DNA of 64,000 nucleotides, from the NCBI GenBank assembly GCA_009838735.1, contig VXQZ01000037.1, forward strand, positions 165,370 to 229,369, in the 5' to 3' direction. Of this stretch, positions 1 through 9,700 are shown in pieces. The DNA comes from Chloroflexota bacterium (GTDB lineage: Bacteria > Chloroflexota > Dehalococcoidia > Bin125). Each line of letters starts with the position of its first letter. Positions within the stretch are counted from its first letter, which is position 1. The notes beneath the pieces were generated by a model. It was not told where the DNA came from and did not search any database. It saw only the letters and a list, made by a program, of their open reading frames with translations. The translations under genes and the position numbers were made by a program.

Positions 1-2
1 CG

Positions 3-2333
3 ATCCAGCAGAGCGGTGCAGTCCAGTGCTGGGGCGCCCGCGGCGTTGGCCAGACCGATGTCCCATCCGGGCGATTCACGCAGATCAGCGTTGGCAATGG
101 ACGCTCGTGCGCGTTGCATGACGACGGCAAGGTTTCTTGCTGGGGATTCGGCAAGATTCGCCCACCTGACAGGGTGTCCGGTCGCTATCAACAAGTCAGC
201 GTGGGTAGCGGCCACGCCTGTGTTGTCACAGAAGCGGGGGGTCTCGAGTGCTGGGGTGGCGATTGGGATCGGCAACTGGAAGCGCCACCGGGGCGCTACA
301 CGCGGATCACGGCGAGCGAACGTCAAGACTGCGCACTTGATCCCGAAGGATCGTTGACCTGCTGGGGAGAGGAGTTCTTGCGTTTGCCGGACCCGCCCGA
401 TGGCCGCTTCACCAGCGTGAGCGCCAAATCTGCTCACGTATGCGCCGTGTACTCCGACGGCGGGCTGACCTGTTGGGGCATTGACAATGCTGGTCGGGAC
501 GACGTACCGGCCGGCCGCTATAGACAGGTCAGCAGCGGAACCCATCACAACTGCGCGATCAGTCTGCAGGACGAGTTGACATGTTGGGGGTCGAGCACTT
601 TTGGCCTGACGGACGCCCCATCGGGTCGTTTCTCGCAAGTCAGCACCGGGAGCATTCATTCCTGTGCGGTCGATTTCAGCGAACAGGTGCAATGTTGGGG
701 CTCAAACGCTCAAGGTCAGACAGAGGTACCCGGGGATGCCTACCGACAGGTGAGCGCCGGGGGCTTTCACACCTGCGCGATCGCGCGCAACGGAGAGCTC
801 GACTGTTGGGGCTCGAATCGATACGGACAGTTGCTGACTCCGTACGGGAGATTCACCGAAGTGAGCGCCGGACGGGAACACTCATGCGCTCTGAGCGACC
901 GTGGCGAGGCCGTGTGTTGGGGCAAGAACGACTTTGGTCAGGCCGATCCGCCCGGCGGCCAGTTCACGCAAATCCGCGCCGATCGCCTTCACACCTGCGC
1001 GCTGCGCCCGGATGGTGCGGTCACCTGCTGGGGCTCCGATCCGCTCTACGGCACGCCCCTGGCGCGAGGGCCCGTCACTTCATCTACCGAAGACGCAGAC
1101 TCAGTCGGGCGTGGGCGGGGAGACATCCCCGTAGCGGACGAGGCGGATCAGTCATTGCAGGGTCGTGTTGCAGTCCAACAGGCACGTCGACAAGACACCG
1201 ACGTGAGGACAGGAACCCGATTGATGCAAGTCTCTGTCGGAACCTGGATGATTTGCGTCTTGACCAACGCAGGTCGGCCCATATGCGGAGGAGACCTCGA
1301 CCACCACCTGCGGGGTGTATCGCAACTGACCTTCAGGCAGCTCAGCTCGGGTTACACCCACTCCTGTGGCCTCCTTGAAGACGCTTCCGTGATCTGCTGG
1401 GGCAGCAACGAGCACGGCCAGGCGGATGCTCCAGCCGGCCGTTTCAGTCAGGTCAACTCGGGTGGGTGGCACTCCTGTGCCCTCCGCGACGATGGAACGC
1501 TCGTCTGCTGGGGCCGCAGCGATCACGGCCAGACCGACACTCCATCGGGACAGTTCAGACAACTCGACGCTGGCCCGCGACACAATTGCGCTGTTGCGGT
1601 CGACGGCGGCATTTCGTGTTGGGGTGAAAACAACCACGGCCAAAGCGATCCGCCGAGCGGACGATTCATTCAGGTTGGTACAGGTCGTTGGCACAGCTGT
1701 GCCGTGGACGAGCATCAAGCATTGCACTGTTGGGGGCAGAATGGTCATGGCGAGACCGATTCGCCGCGAGGCAGGTTCACGTCCGTCAGCGCCGGAACCG
1801 ATGCCAGCTGCGCTGTGTCAGCTGATGGTCTGCTTCAGTGTTGGGGAAAGACGTGGTCAGGTAGAAGCAACCCCCCGGAAGGGCGCTACCTAACGGTGAG
1901 CACGGGGTTCAGCGAGAGCTGCGCCATCCGTGAGGACGGGGCGCTGAGCTGTTGGGGGGTTGGATGGAACGGTCAGGCGATAGCCCCGGAAGGACGCTAC
2001 ACGCAGGTCAGCGCCGGAAGGGAGCACAATTGCGCCCTGGGCGAGGACGGGCAATTGTCTTGCTGGGGGTGGGTTGGCCAGGAAGCAGCGAACGCGCCCG
2101 CCGGCCGTTACGTACAGGTCAGCGCGGGAGGATGGCATAGCTGCGCATTGGACACTGTTGGCGAGTTGCGCTGCTGGGGCGAGAACCTGTCAGGTGAGCT
2201 GGATGCTCCGCAGGGCGCCTTCAGAATGGTCGACTCAGGAAGGAATCATGCGTGTGCATTGAGCGAGGAGGAGACACTGAGTTGCTGGGGGCGCAGCGAG
2301 CACCAGGCGACCGATGCGCCGGAGGGCCGTTAA
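3..2333 (+). CDS. Giant RCC1-like repeat protein, 5'-partial, cut by an in-frame stop
   Basis: The reading frame is already open at the left window edge (translation starts IQQSGAVQCWG), so the TTG at 114 in the ORF track is an internal codon and the true start lies outside the window. The protein is a tandem array of ~37-38 aa units of the type GRFTQVSAGxxHSCAL..DGxLxCWG, the pattern of RCC1/BLIP-II-like beta-propellers; about 19 CWG blades are visible here plus one degenerate blade (PICGGD). A non-repeat linker of ~55 aa (after YGTPLARG, about 1060-1225) separates two blocks. The frame ends at TAA 2331-2333, but the same frame continues the array directly afterwards. Secreted surface or adhesive role is inference. 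RCC1-like assignment is confident; function is not known. Confidence 0.8.
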   Translation: MQQSGAVQCWGARGVGQTDVPSGRFTQISVGNGRSCALHDDGKVSCWGFGKIRPPDRVSGRYQQVSVGSGHACVVTEAGGLECWGGDWDRQLEAPPGRYTRITASERQDCALDPEGSLTCWGEEFLRLPDPPDGRFTSVSAKSAHVCAVYSDGGLTCWGIDNAGRDDVPAGRYRQVSSGTHHNCAISLQDELTCWGSSTFGLTDAPSGRFSQVSTGSIHSCAVDFSEQVQCWGSNAQGQTEVPGDAYRQVSAGGFHTCAIARNGELDCWGSNRYGQLLTPYGRFTEVSAGREHSCALSDRGEAVCWGKNDFGQADPPGGQFTQIRADRLHTCALRPDGAVTCWGSDPLYGTPLARGPVTSSTEDADSVGRGRGDIPVADEADQSLQGRVAVQQARRQDTDVRTGTRLMQVSVGTWMICVLTNAGRPICGGDLDHHLRGVSQLTFRQLSSGYTHSCGLLEDASVICWGSNEHGQADAPAGRFSQVNSGGWHSCALRDDGTLVCWGRSDHGQTDTPSGQFRQLDAGPRHNCAVAVDGGISCWGENNHGQSDPPSGRFIQVGTGRWHSCAVDEHQALHCWGQNGHGETDSPRGRFTSVSAGTDASCAVSADGLLQCWGKTWSGRSNPPEGRYLTVSTGFSESCAIREDGALSCWGVGWNGQAIAPEGRYTQVSAGREHNCALGEDGQLSCWGWVGQEAANAPAGRYVQVSAGGWHSCALDTVGELRCWGENLSGELDAPQGAFRMVDSGRNHACALSEEETLSCWGRSEHQATDAPEGR

Positions 2334-3092
2334 ACGCACGTCAATGCGGGAGGTGGGTACAGCTGCGCCGTCGGCATCGATCGATTGGTCTCCTGCTGGG
2401 GCTGGAACGCCGTCGGCCAAACCGAATCGCCTCCCGGACCCTTCGCCAGGGTCGACGGTGGCAGCCGCGATACCTGCGCGTTGACTGAGAGTCGTGAGTT
2501 GATCTGTTGGGGCGCCCGCGGTGCTGGCAGCATCCCCAACGGCTATTTCGAGGACCTGAGTGTCGGCGATTCTCACGCGTGCGCCCTTTCTGACAGGAGT
2601 GAGATCGTTTGTTGGGGCAGTAACAGCTTCGGCCAGACCGATGCGCCGCCCGGACAGTTCGTGCAGATCAGCGCCGGCAAGGATCACAATTGCGCAGTGC
2701 GACAGGATGCAGCACTCGTCTGCTGGGGCGGCGATCAGTTCTACGGCACACCGTTGGCGCGCGACTATCCGGCTCGGATCGTTGCCCGGCTGTTGGAGAG
2801 TGGCACGATTGAGTTCGGCTTCCGACCTGTCGGCGCGGAGCCGATCCTGCCCAGGTCACGATTCTTTCCTCCAGGTGTGAGGGTCAATCGTTGGCTTATG
2901 TCATCTGACATCGACTACGGGGGCGAAGTCGTTGGGCGAATCGCAGCTCGTTTGCTTGAGAACGGACGCGTGGAGTTCGGATTCGTCTCTCTGGAGGGTG
3001 AGCGCATATTGCCGAACCAGCGAATGTTTCCAATCGGCGCCCAGGTTGACACCTGGCTGCCGAGTGGGTCGTTCAGACTTGATCGCCCGTAG
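2334..3092 (+). pseudogene. Downstream part of the RCC1-like gene after the nonsense codon
   Basis: This segment is in the same frame as the preceding CDS and continues the repeat without loss: EGR-stop-THVNAGGGYSCAV. The consensus blade has Tyr or Phe where the TAA sits, so a TAC to TAA change explains the break. Four more CWG blades follow, then two copies of a non-RCC1 module: IVARLLESGTIEFGFRP...VNRWLMSSDI and AARLLENGRVEFGFVS...QVDTWLPSG. The ORF track starts it at a TTG (2385), which has no convincing ribosome site and falls inside a blade. Either the gene is a pseudogene, the stop is read through, or the base is an assembly error. Confidence 0.75.
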
Positions 3093-3117
3093 GTCGCCCG
3101 GCAATCGACTGGCGACC
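3092..3117. terminator. Hairpin between two convergent RCC1-like genes
   Basis: Perfect 7-bp inverted repeat GGTCGCC / GGCGACC with a 12-nt loop, starting at the last base of the left gene and lying ~65 bp from the stop of the convergent gene. Position suits a shared bidirectional terminator. No U-tract follows, so the call rests on the stem and the placement only. Confidence 0.35.
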
Positions 3118-3183
3118 GCAGCACGTCCTGATCCAGAGCGATGGCTATCCCGAAGGCCCCGGACTCCCGTAGGTTGACCCACC

Positions 3184-6100
3184 TCAAGGATGTTGAGCGC
3201 CTGACTTGCCAGAATGGGATTCTGCAGGGACATCCTTCGCAGCCGCGAGCAGCGGGTCAGAGGCCGGCAGCTGGGCCAGACGCAGATCAGGCGGCGGGGT
3301 GAGTTCCCATGAATCTCCCCAGCAGATCGCGTGCCCTCTGAGATCGAGAGCGCAGGCATGCAGGCCGCCCACGGTAACCCTGCGGTACAGGCCTGCCGGC
3401 GCCGAGAGGTCGACGTTGCCGCCGGAGAACAATTCGACGGACGAGCAAACGAGCACGCCCGAGCCGGCTATGCCGCAGGCATGCGTATAGCCGCTGGAGA
3501 ATTCACGGAACACTCCTCGCGGACCGGTCTCCCACGAGCTACCGTTGGCGTCCCAGCAAGTGGTCTCGCCGTCTTGGGTCAGCGCGCACAGGTGCGCTCC
3601 ACCGGCATGAATCTGCGCATACCGACCAGGCAGTTCGACATCTGAACCATATCGAGTCGATCCCCAGCACGAGATCTCACCTTGCTGATCGAGTGCGCAG
3701 CCATACCCTGCCGCGAGGCTGAGAGACTGGAATCGACCCTCGGGGGCCGATAACCGCTCCCATCCGGCATGTCCCCAGCAGACGATCTCATTGGCGAGGG
3801 TCAGTGCGCACGTGTGCCCCTCTCCTTCGTCCCGGGCGCTGTCGGCTTTACCGCCGGCGCTGATTTGCCGGTAGCGCCCTTTGGGAGGATCGGCCTGTTC
3901 ATTGTGGTTTCTGCCCCAGCAGGTTGCTGCGCCCTGTACGTTGAGGGCGCAGTTGTGGTCCAGTCCAGTGGTCATGGAAACGAATTGTCCCTCGGGTGGA
4001 TCGGATTCGCCCCAGGCGTTCCAGCCCCAGCACTCAATCATGCCGCCCTTGCGCAGTCCACACGTGTGCGCGAGTCCGGCGTGTAACTCAGAGAAGACGC
4101 CGTCCGGACCGTCGAGCTGGCTACCCCAATCTGCACCCCAGCAGACAAGGTCCCAATCGCGCGTCACACCGCATGAAAACCAGTCGCCGGAGTCGATGGC
4201 GATGAACTCCTCCTGCGGCGGCTCGTTCGCACCGGGCACGTTGTGTCCCCAGCAGACGGCCTGGCCAGTGTCCCGCAGCGCGCAGGTGTGCGAGCCGCCA
4301 GCGGACAGAGCCACAAACGTACCCTCGGGTGCGTTTGTGCGACCATCATCCTCTTTGCCCCAGCAGACCGCTTCGCCCACCTCGCTGAGCGCGCAAGTAT
4401 GGAGCCATCCAGCGCTGACGACGGAGAACGTTCCGTCCGGCGCGTCCGACTGGTCCAGCCAGTTGCTCCCCCAGCACTGCACGTCGCCAGTCCTGCTTAG
4501 AGCGCAGGCGTGCAGCGCGCCCGCGCTGATTTGAATGAACGTGCCTTCTGGCGGATCTTCCCGATCGATCAACTGCATGCGCCAACAGTCGATCTGACCA
4601 TCAACGGTGAGAGCGCAAGACACGTGCAAGCCGATGCTCACCGCCGATACCCGCGCCTTGGCGAGCTCTGGTTCGAGGTACGAGCCGAGGCCACAGTTCA
4701 GACGTCCGAACTCCGTGACCGCGCAAGTCTCAAATCCACCCGAGTCGATCGCCTGCAGACGTCCTTCCAGCCGCTCCGCGATTCTGTCCCCATGCCGTCC
4801 CCAGCACACAGGACGATCTTCAGCCGTGAGCGCGCAAGCGTGGCTGGTGCCCAGGCTCAGACGTCCGTCGAGCTCCCAGGGGTGGATTCCTCGTGCCTCC
4901 GCGTCCGCCTCAACATCATTCAATTCGTCATCGTCTGAACGCGCCAACTCAACCGGGACGTCCGTCGGGCGTTCATCGCCCCAACAGACGAGTTCGTGCC
5001 TCAAGGTAATGGCGCACCCGTGACGCTCGCCCACTGTGATCGATCGGTAGGGTCCAACATCGGCAATGACCTGACCATCGCTGTTCTGTCCCCAGCAATT
5101 GACCTGGCCCGGTACTTTGAGTGCGCAGGAGAACACATCGCCTGCAGCCGTCGAGCGGAAACCATGGCCGTGCGAATGCCAGTCGCGTTGGGGGTGAACT
5201 CCGCGACCCCAGCAGATCAGTTCGGTCTGCGTGGTGATCCCGCAAGCGTGGTTCCTGGCCACGCTGACCATGCTCCAACGCTTGCCCTCTGGAATGTCTT
5301 GAATCGGGCTGTCTCCCGAACCACCCCAACAGAGGAGCGTGTCGTCGGTGGTGATCCCGCAGGTTCCTTTGTTTCCGGCGCTGACTGTGGAAAACAGTGC
5401 GTCCGGTACATCAAGATGGGAGCCCTGGTTGCTCGAGTCGTCGCCCCAGCACAACAACTTGCCATCGGTGCGCACAGCGCAGGCGTGGTCAGCACCCATG
5501 CTCACCGAGCTGAACCTGCCCCCTGGAGCGGCCAACACGCGCGTCAACCTGCCCCATGCGAGGCCCCAGCAAACGACTTCACCATCGGAAGTCAGCGCGC
5601 AGGCGAGCCGGCCGTGAGCGGATATGGATGTATAGGGTCCTTCCGCTGAGTCCGACCGCTCAGAGGACTCCACGCCCCAACAGATAACCCGGCCGTCGAG
5701 CTGCTCCGCGCACGTCCGATCGCTCGCCGCGTCAACTGCGCGAAAGCGCCCAGGCGGCGCCGCAATCAGCGATTCGTCGCCTCCCCAACATGTCACGTTG
5801 CCGCTGAAGTCGCTGGCGCAGGCATGCTCGTAACCGGCGCTGAGCGTTGCAAACCGACCAGGCGGCGCATCCGTTTGCCCCTTGTCATTCCGGCCCCAGC
5901 AGATCAGCTGATCGATTACGCTCAGGGCGCAACTGAAATCTTCGCCCGCGCTGATTGCCCGAAACCGGCCGTCGGGCGGGTGAATCCGGCCGCCGCTGGC
6001 GCGTCCCCAGCAGATCACTTCGCCAACCTCGCTCAGCGCACACGCGTGTTGCTGGCCGGTCGTAACGGCGAGAAAGCGCCCCTCCGGCGGGTCGAGCGTG

Positions 6101-7227
6101 CCACTATGGTCGTACTCGCTGCCCCAGCACGTGAGCTGCCCGGTGGTCCTCAGTCCGCAGGTGTAGCCGTAGGCAGCGCTGACTGCCGAGTAACTCCCCG
6201 GTGGCGCATCAAGCTCACCGTCGTAGTTTTGGCCCCAACACGTAAGTTGCGAGTCGAGCCCGAGTGCGCAAGCGTGCGTGCCCGAGACAGCCAAGGTCTC
6301 GAATCGGCCTTCTGGCGCCCCGGTCGCGACCCTCCTCGAAGCGCTCCAGTACGAGCCTCCCCAGCAGTCGATCCGGCCGTCTTCATCGAGCGCACAGTTC
6401 ACAGAGCCGCCAGAATAGATTGATTGAAAATCTCCTTCACGCGTGCTGAACAGACCCTCTCGTCTGTTGCCCCAACAGACAACGTCGCCGTCTGTTGTCA
6501 ACGCGCAGCTGTGCGCGGACCCCGTGGCGACCTGCACTGCCGTGCCGCGCTCAAGAGCCGTAACTGCTCTGGGACGCAAGTCTGCCGGTTCGGTCCCAAT
6601 TGCCAGGAGTCCGCTACGGAACCACTGACCGGGACTCGCGCGGAGTTCTGACAGGGAGAAGTAACGGCGCTCCGCGTAGACATCGTCGTTCACGATGCCT
6701 CCGCGCAACCCGTAGGAGCGTCCCCAACCAGGCCGGACGGCGACTTCGACTCGCCCGCTGCTCTCTCCGCGGTGGTTGGCTTCGGCGCGCAGCCGAATCC
6801 ATGCTTCTACTCCCGTGTCAGAAGGTCGACCGCCGTTGACCGTGATGGCACTGCTCGTAATCCAGTTCCCTGCGGATTGTTCGACCTGACCGGCATTCAC
6901 TACCCGAAGCACAGGCAGCAGATCGATGGCATCGTTGTCTCTTCCTTCGAGAGGCCGGAAGCCGACTTCGATTCGCTCGCTTGAGTCACCGGCTGAGTTC
7001 GCCTGCATGCGAACGATGACCCAGCCGATCACCTGATTTCGAGTTGAGGAGCGCACGTCGTCATGGCGCACATCGTCATCGAATGTGGGAACACCGCCGG
7101 GTGGTTCATTGGCGTTGGCCGCAACGGCGGAAACGATAACCAGTCCGACTCCAGCCAGGATGCCGAGCCACCCGCAGACAGCACCAATGGACGGGTACAG
7201 GACTCTACCGGGGGCTCCGGAGCGCAT
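3184..7227 (-). CDS. Giant secreted RCC1-like repeat protein
   Basis: Translated leftward, about 1347 aa from the ATG at 7227 (MRSGAPGRVLYPS). I prefer this start to the upstream ATG at 7305 because a GAGG lies 6 nt before it and the first hydrophobic segment (IGAVCGWLGILAGVGLVIV followed by ANANEP) then falls at a normal signal-peptide distance. After the signal come two non-RCC1 modules (RIEVGFRP...NWITSSAITV and RVEVAVRP...QWFRSGLLAIG), then roughly 30 RCC1-like blades of the CAL..DG...CWG type. It is convergent with, and mirror-like in domain order to, the left RCC1 gene, where the same module is C-terminal. Extracellular location is inferred from the signal peptide; the ligand is unknown. 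Confidence 0.82.
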   Translation of the reverse strand: MRSGAPGRVLYPSIGAVCGWLGILAGVGLVIVSAVAANANEPPGGVPTFDDDVRHDDVRSSTRNQVIGWVIVRMQANSAGDSSERIEVGFRPLEGRDNDAIDLLPVLRVVNAGQVEQSAGNWITSSAITVNGGRPSDTGVEAWIRLRAEANHRGESSGRVEVAVRPGWGRSYGLRGGIVNDDVYAERRYFSLSELRASPGQWFRSGLLAIGTEPADLRPRAVTALERGTAVQVATGSAHSCALTTDGDVVCWGNRREGLFSTREGDFQSIYSGGSVNCALDEDGRIDCWGGSYWSASRRVATGAPEGRFETLAVSGTHACALGLDSQLTCWGQNYDGELDAPPGSYSAVSAAYGYTCGLRTTGQLTCWGSEYDHSGTLDPPEGRFLAVTTGQQHACALSEVGEVICWGRASGGRIHPPDGRFRAISAGEDFSCALSVIDQLICWGRNDKGQTDAPPGRFATLSAGYEHACASDFSGNVTCWGGDESLIAAPPGRFRAVDAASDRTCAEQLDGRVICWGVESSERSDSAEGPYTSISAHGRLACALTSDGEVVCWGLAWGRLTRVLAAPGGRFSSVSMGADHACAVRTDGKLLCWGDDSSNQGSHLDVPDALFSTVSAGNKGTCGITTDDTLLCWGGSGDSPIQDIPEGKRWSMVSVARNHACGITTQTELICWGRGVHPQRDWHSHGHGFRSTAAGDVFSCALKVPGQVNCWGQNSDGQVIADVGPYRSITVGERHGCAITLRHELVCWGDERPTDVPVELARSDDDELNDVEADAEARGIHPWELDGRLSLGTSHACALTAEDRPVCWGRHGDRIAERLEGRLQAIDSGGFETCAVTEFGRLNCGLGSYLEPELAKARVSAVSIGLHVSCALTVDGQIDCWRMQLIDREDPPEGTFIQISAGALHACALSRTGDVQCWGSNWLDQSDAPDGTFSVVSAGWLHTCALSEVGEAVCWGKEDDGRTNAPEGTFVALSAGGSHTCALRDTGQAVCWGHNVPGANEPPQEEFIAIDSGDWFSCGVTRDWDLVCWGADWGSQLDGPDGVFSELHAGLAHTCGLRKGGMIECWGWNAWGESDPPEGQFVSMTTGLDHNCALNVQGAATCWGRNHNEQADPPKGRYRQISAGGKADSARDEGEGHTCALTLANEIVCWGHAGWERLSAPEGRFQSLSLAAGYGCALDQQGEISCWGSTRYGSDVELPGRYAQIHAGGAHLCALTQDGETTCWDANGSSWETGPRGVFREFSSGYTHACGIAGSGVLVCSSVELFSGGNVDLSAPAGLYRRVTVGGLHACALDLRGHAICWGDSWELTPPPDLRLAQLPASDPLLAAAKDVPAESHSGKSGAQHP

Positions 7228-7305
7228 CGAACGCCTCACTCGTTGCCCAAAGCGCCCCGGAAGTGAGCCTATTGGGGGCGTCGCTTTGTGCCCGATCCTA
7301 CCCAT

Positions 7306-7938
7306 TGGGTAGCGCGCAACCCGGGGGTGTGGGTTCGCTCACGGATGCAGCCAATTCCCGTGCGGACCAAGACAGCCCCCGCGGTGCGCCCTGTCCGAGA
7401 CAATGTGGTGTGGCTTCGGCTTGGGTTAGGCGCCCTGTTTCGGACTGCCAGATTCAATGCAGGCGCCCCTGTCCCAGCGCGTTGGGCGTACCCGCAGCAG
7501 CCTCACGCGTCACTTGCAGCAGCGCGTGAATCTCGTTCACCGCTCAGGTACATCCGCCCAGGAGCCAATCGTCCAAGCGGCACTGCAACTCAACGGCTCT
7601 CGATTCTGTCCAGTTGGGTGGACCACCGGCTCCAGGGTGATCTCGCCGGGGCCGAGATCCGTGTAGCTGGAGGGACGGTACGGTCCCGTCACCGACGGTG
7701 CCCGCAGCGACGACCGATCGAGTAGCGATGGTCGTCGTGCTGGAGCTCGCCCACGTTGGCCGGCACGTTGGTCGGCAGCAACGTGCGCAATCATCAATGG
7801 GGGACTGGGTCTCCCGGCCCGAGGAGACGATCCTCCCGCCGTTGCGAGCCTCAGCGGCGTCGTTGCCGCTCCCTCACAGCTCCACGCTCACTCCTATCAG
7901 CGCGAATCGGGATAGTGGCTGATCTGAGCGGTGGGTCG
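7306..7938. other. Intergenic region, no confident gene
   Basis: About 630 bp between the RCC1-like gene and the binding-protein gene. The predicted ORFs here have no recognisable domain and no good ribosome sites. A ~50-nt stretch (7570-7620) resembles a stretch at 23321-23374 in another gene-poor region; see the repeat entries. Confidence 0.5.
7570..7620. repeat. Diverged intergenic repeat, copy A
   Basis: Contains GGCTCTCGATTCTGTCCAG, which aligns with GGTTCTCGATGTTGTCCAG in the 23.3-kb intergenic region, with partial similarity on both sides. It could be the shared end of two decayed copies of an old gene or mobile element. Found by eye only. Confidence 0.3.
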
Positions 7939-9261
7939 CTATTCGCCGCTCTGGGCCGACTCATCTCGGATTGCGCGCTCGAGCGCATCGATCCACGCGG
8001 GGAGCGTCCCGCGGATGGCACTGTCGGCATCGAACATTGCCTGAACGGCCTCTGCAGTGACAACGGTCGGCAAAATGCTGATCTGCGTGGCTTCAGCGAA
8101 CAGACCCGTCTGCACAGGGAACGGTGTGCCGTGACCCCAGAGCAATGTCGTTGTCGTCAGGTATCCCTGCTCCAGCGCGTGTGACCAGAGCACAAACGAG
8201 AGCCGTCCGCTGTACAGCATCGCCAGCGGTGTCGGGAACTCCGCGGACACTGCGGCGAGCACGATGTCCGGTCTCGCCGCGCTGAGCGCTTCGGCCATCA
8301 AGTATGCGGTGTTGGAGTTGAGCGCGATCGCACCACCTACGTCATCGGTCGCATGTGCGGTGATCGTCGCCGACGAGTCGTCGGCGTCGCTGATTCGCAC
8401 TCTGATTACGGAGCCACCGTCATAAGAGATCTCGAGCGAGTCGCAACGCTCCTCAAGCCCCGTGTTGGAGGGCTCGTGAATGATGCACAGGAGATCACCA
8501 CTGACCTCCCGCTGGCGGAACTGCTCAGCGGCCGTCCGGCCGACAGCTGCTTCATCGATCGACACATGGGCGATCGACCCCACATCGGTAGCGCGTTCAG
8601 CGCCCGAGTTGAACGTCACGACCCGGACGCCGGCCTCCGATGCCTCCTGAAGCGCCGGTAGCAGCACGTCAGGCTCGGCGAGCGTCGTGGCAATCGCCGC
8701 GGCGCCGTCCTCGACGCAGCGACGAATGCCGTCGGCTTGATCGACGCCCTTGGTGTACATCTCAGCACGCAGGTTGATGTCGTTCCAGCGCCGGGCGTCA
8801 AGCAAGGCGCTGTACACCTGGAACCAGAAGAAGTCTTCCTGCACGCCATGCGTCAACACGCAGAACAGGGTGTCGCGGTCGAATGGGCGGCTCACCGTCG
8901 GCGTGCCGGAGATCTCAAACGGACCGATCTCAGCAACGCTGGGCGGGGCAGGTTCCTCGGATTCGATTGTCACAACGGAACTGGCGTACCAGCGGTTCAC
9001 GGTGGCGTCACCGGCCAAGAACCGAAACTCCGGCGACAATCGGTCGCCCCAGCCCGGGCTATCAAGGCCCTCCAACTGGGCTTGTGGATCGACCGGGCGC
9101 GTCTGCAGTGCGACCTCTACGCGACCGTCGTCCAGTTTGCGTGCGACGACCCGGACTTCCGCGGTACTGCCGCTGGTTGCCCAAATGAGCCCGGTGGCGC
9201 TCGCACCGATGATCAGACCGACTACGAGACCAACGAGTGTGTGCCGATGATCATTGATCAT
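7939..9261 (-). CDS. Membrane-anchored periplasmic-binding-protein-like protein
   Basis: Start at ATG 9261 (MINDHRHT) because AGGAGG lies 7 nt upstream; the ORF-track start six codons earlier would overlap that ribosome site. Residues ~6-28 form one hydrophobic segment (LVGLVVGLIIGASATGLIW). Next comes one copy of the recurring module seen in the RCC1 genes (RVVARKLDDGRVEVALQTRP...VNRWYASSVVTI). The rest, from about residue 120, has the layout of a sugar-type periplasmic binding fold (Peripla_BP_4-like: LFCVLTHGVQEDFFW, AAIATTLAEPDVL, GVRVVTFNSG, HVSIDEAAVGRTA). No ABC permease or ATPase adjoins it, so a sensor or surface-display role is as likely as transport. An inverted repeat lies 27 bp upstream. 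Confidence 0.72.
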   Translation of the reverse strand: MINDHRHTLVGLVVGLIIGASATGLIWATSGSTAEVRVVARKLDDGRVEVALQTRPVDPQAQLEGLDSPGWGDRLSPEFRFLAGDATVNRWYASSVVTIESEEPAPPSVAEIGPFEISGTPTVSRPFDRDTLFCVLTHGVQEDFFWFQVYSALLDARRWNDINLRAEMYTKGVDQADGIRRCVEDGAAAIATTLAEPDVLLPALQEASEAGVRVVTFNSGAERATDVGSIAHVSIDEAAVGRTAAEQFRQREVSGDLLCIIHEPSNTGLEERCDSLEISYDGGSVIRVRISDADDSSATITAHATDDVGGAIALNSNTAYLMAEALSAARPDIVLAAVSAEFPTPLAMLYSGRLSFVLWSHALEQGYLTTTTLLWGHGTPFPVQTGLFAEATQISILPTVVTAEAVQAMFDADSAIRGTLPAWIDALERAIRDESAQSGE

Positions 9262-9287
9262 CTTCCATCCTCCTGACATATCAGACT

Positions 9288-9315
9288 AATCTATATCGGT
9301 AGGTCTGAATAGATT
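9288..9315. promoter_or_regulatory. Inverted-repeat operator candidate upstream of the binding-protein gene
   Basis: AATCTAT and ATAGATT form a perfect 7-bp inverted repeat separated by 14 nt, 27 bp upstream of the start at 9261. A leftward promoter may overlap it: TTGTCA (complement of 9315-9320) and a TATAGA-like box within the repeat. A related inverted repeat occurs at 10687-10719. The NarL-type regulator encoded nearby is a candidate binder (inference). Confidence 0.45.
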
Positions 9316-9700
9316 GACAAAGTGCGCGGAAAAGGTCAAGGGTGTTCCAACACCTTGTTGTCTCAACACACGAGAGATGAATCCGACACAACGACCCGCA
9401 TCACCCACCGGCCCGCCCGTGGGTCAGCCGCTCACAACATTTGGACGGCAACGCCTCTAGCTGCCCGGACATCCTGCTTTTGGGTGCGGAACGGCGGACT
9501 CAACCTCCAGGCTCTTGTGTTCGACTGCCCCTCACTGCAGAGGGTCAAGACGACGCCAGCGTGGCGATTGGATGAGAGTCACCGGATCCGAGGTGCGGGG
9601 GTTGGTGACCGAACGGTGTCCGACGCGGAGCACCCTGGAAGCTCTCCTGGCCGGTGATTCTCAGCGAGGATCAGCGTTCGAGCGATGGACTCATTCAAGT
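9316..9700. other. Intergenic region, no gene seen
   Basis: About 385 bp between a leftward gene start and the end of the next leftward gene. Short ORFs here lack ribosome sites and recognisable sequence. No tRNA fold was found by eye. Confidence 0.5.

Noticed and set aside
16-357. 113-aa ORF at the left edge
   Set aside because: Out of frame with the RCC1-like repeats, which are clearly coding in frame 3; a shadow.
1152-1748. 198-aa leftward ORF
   Set aside because: Antisense shadow of RCC1 repeats; its apparent repetition only mirrors the real gene.
9440-9560. tRNA-like GTTCGACT segment
   Set aside because: No acceptor or anticodon arms could be paired around it.
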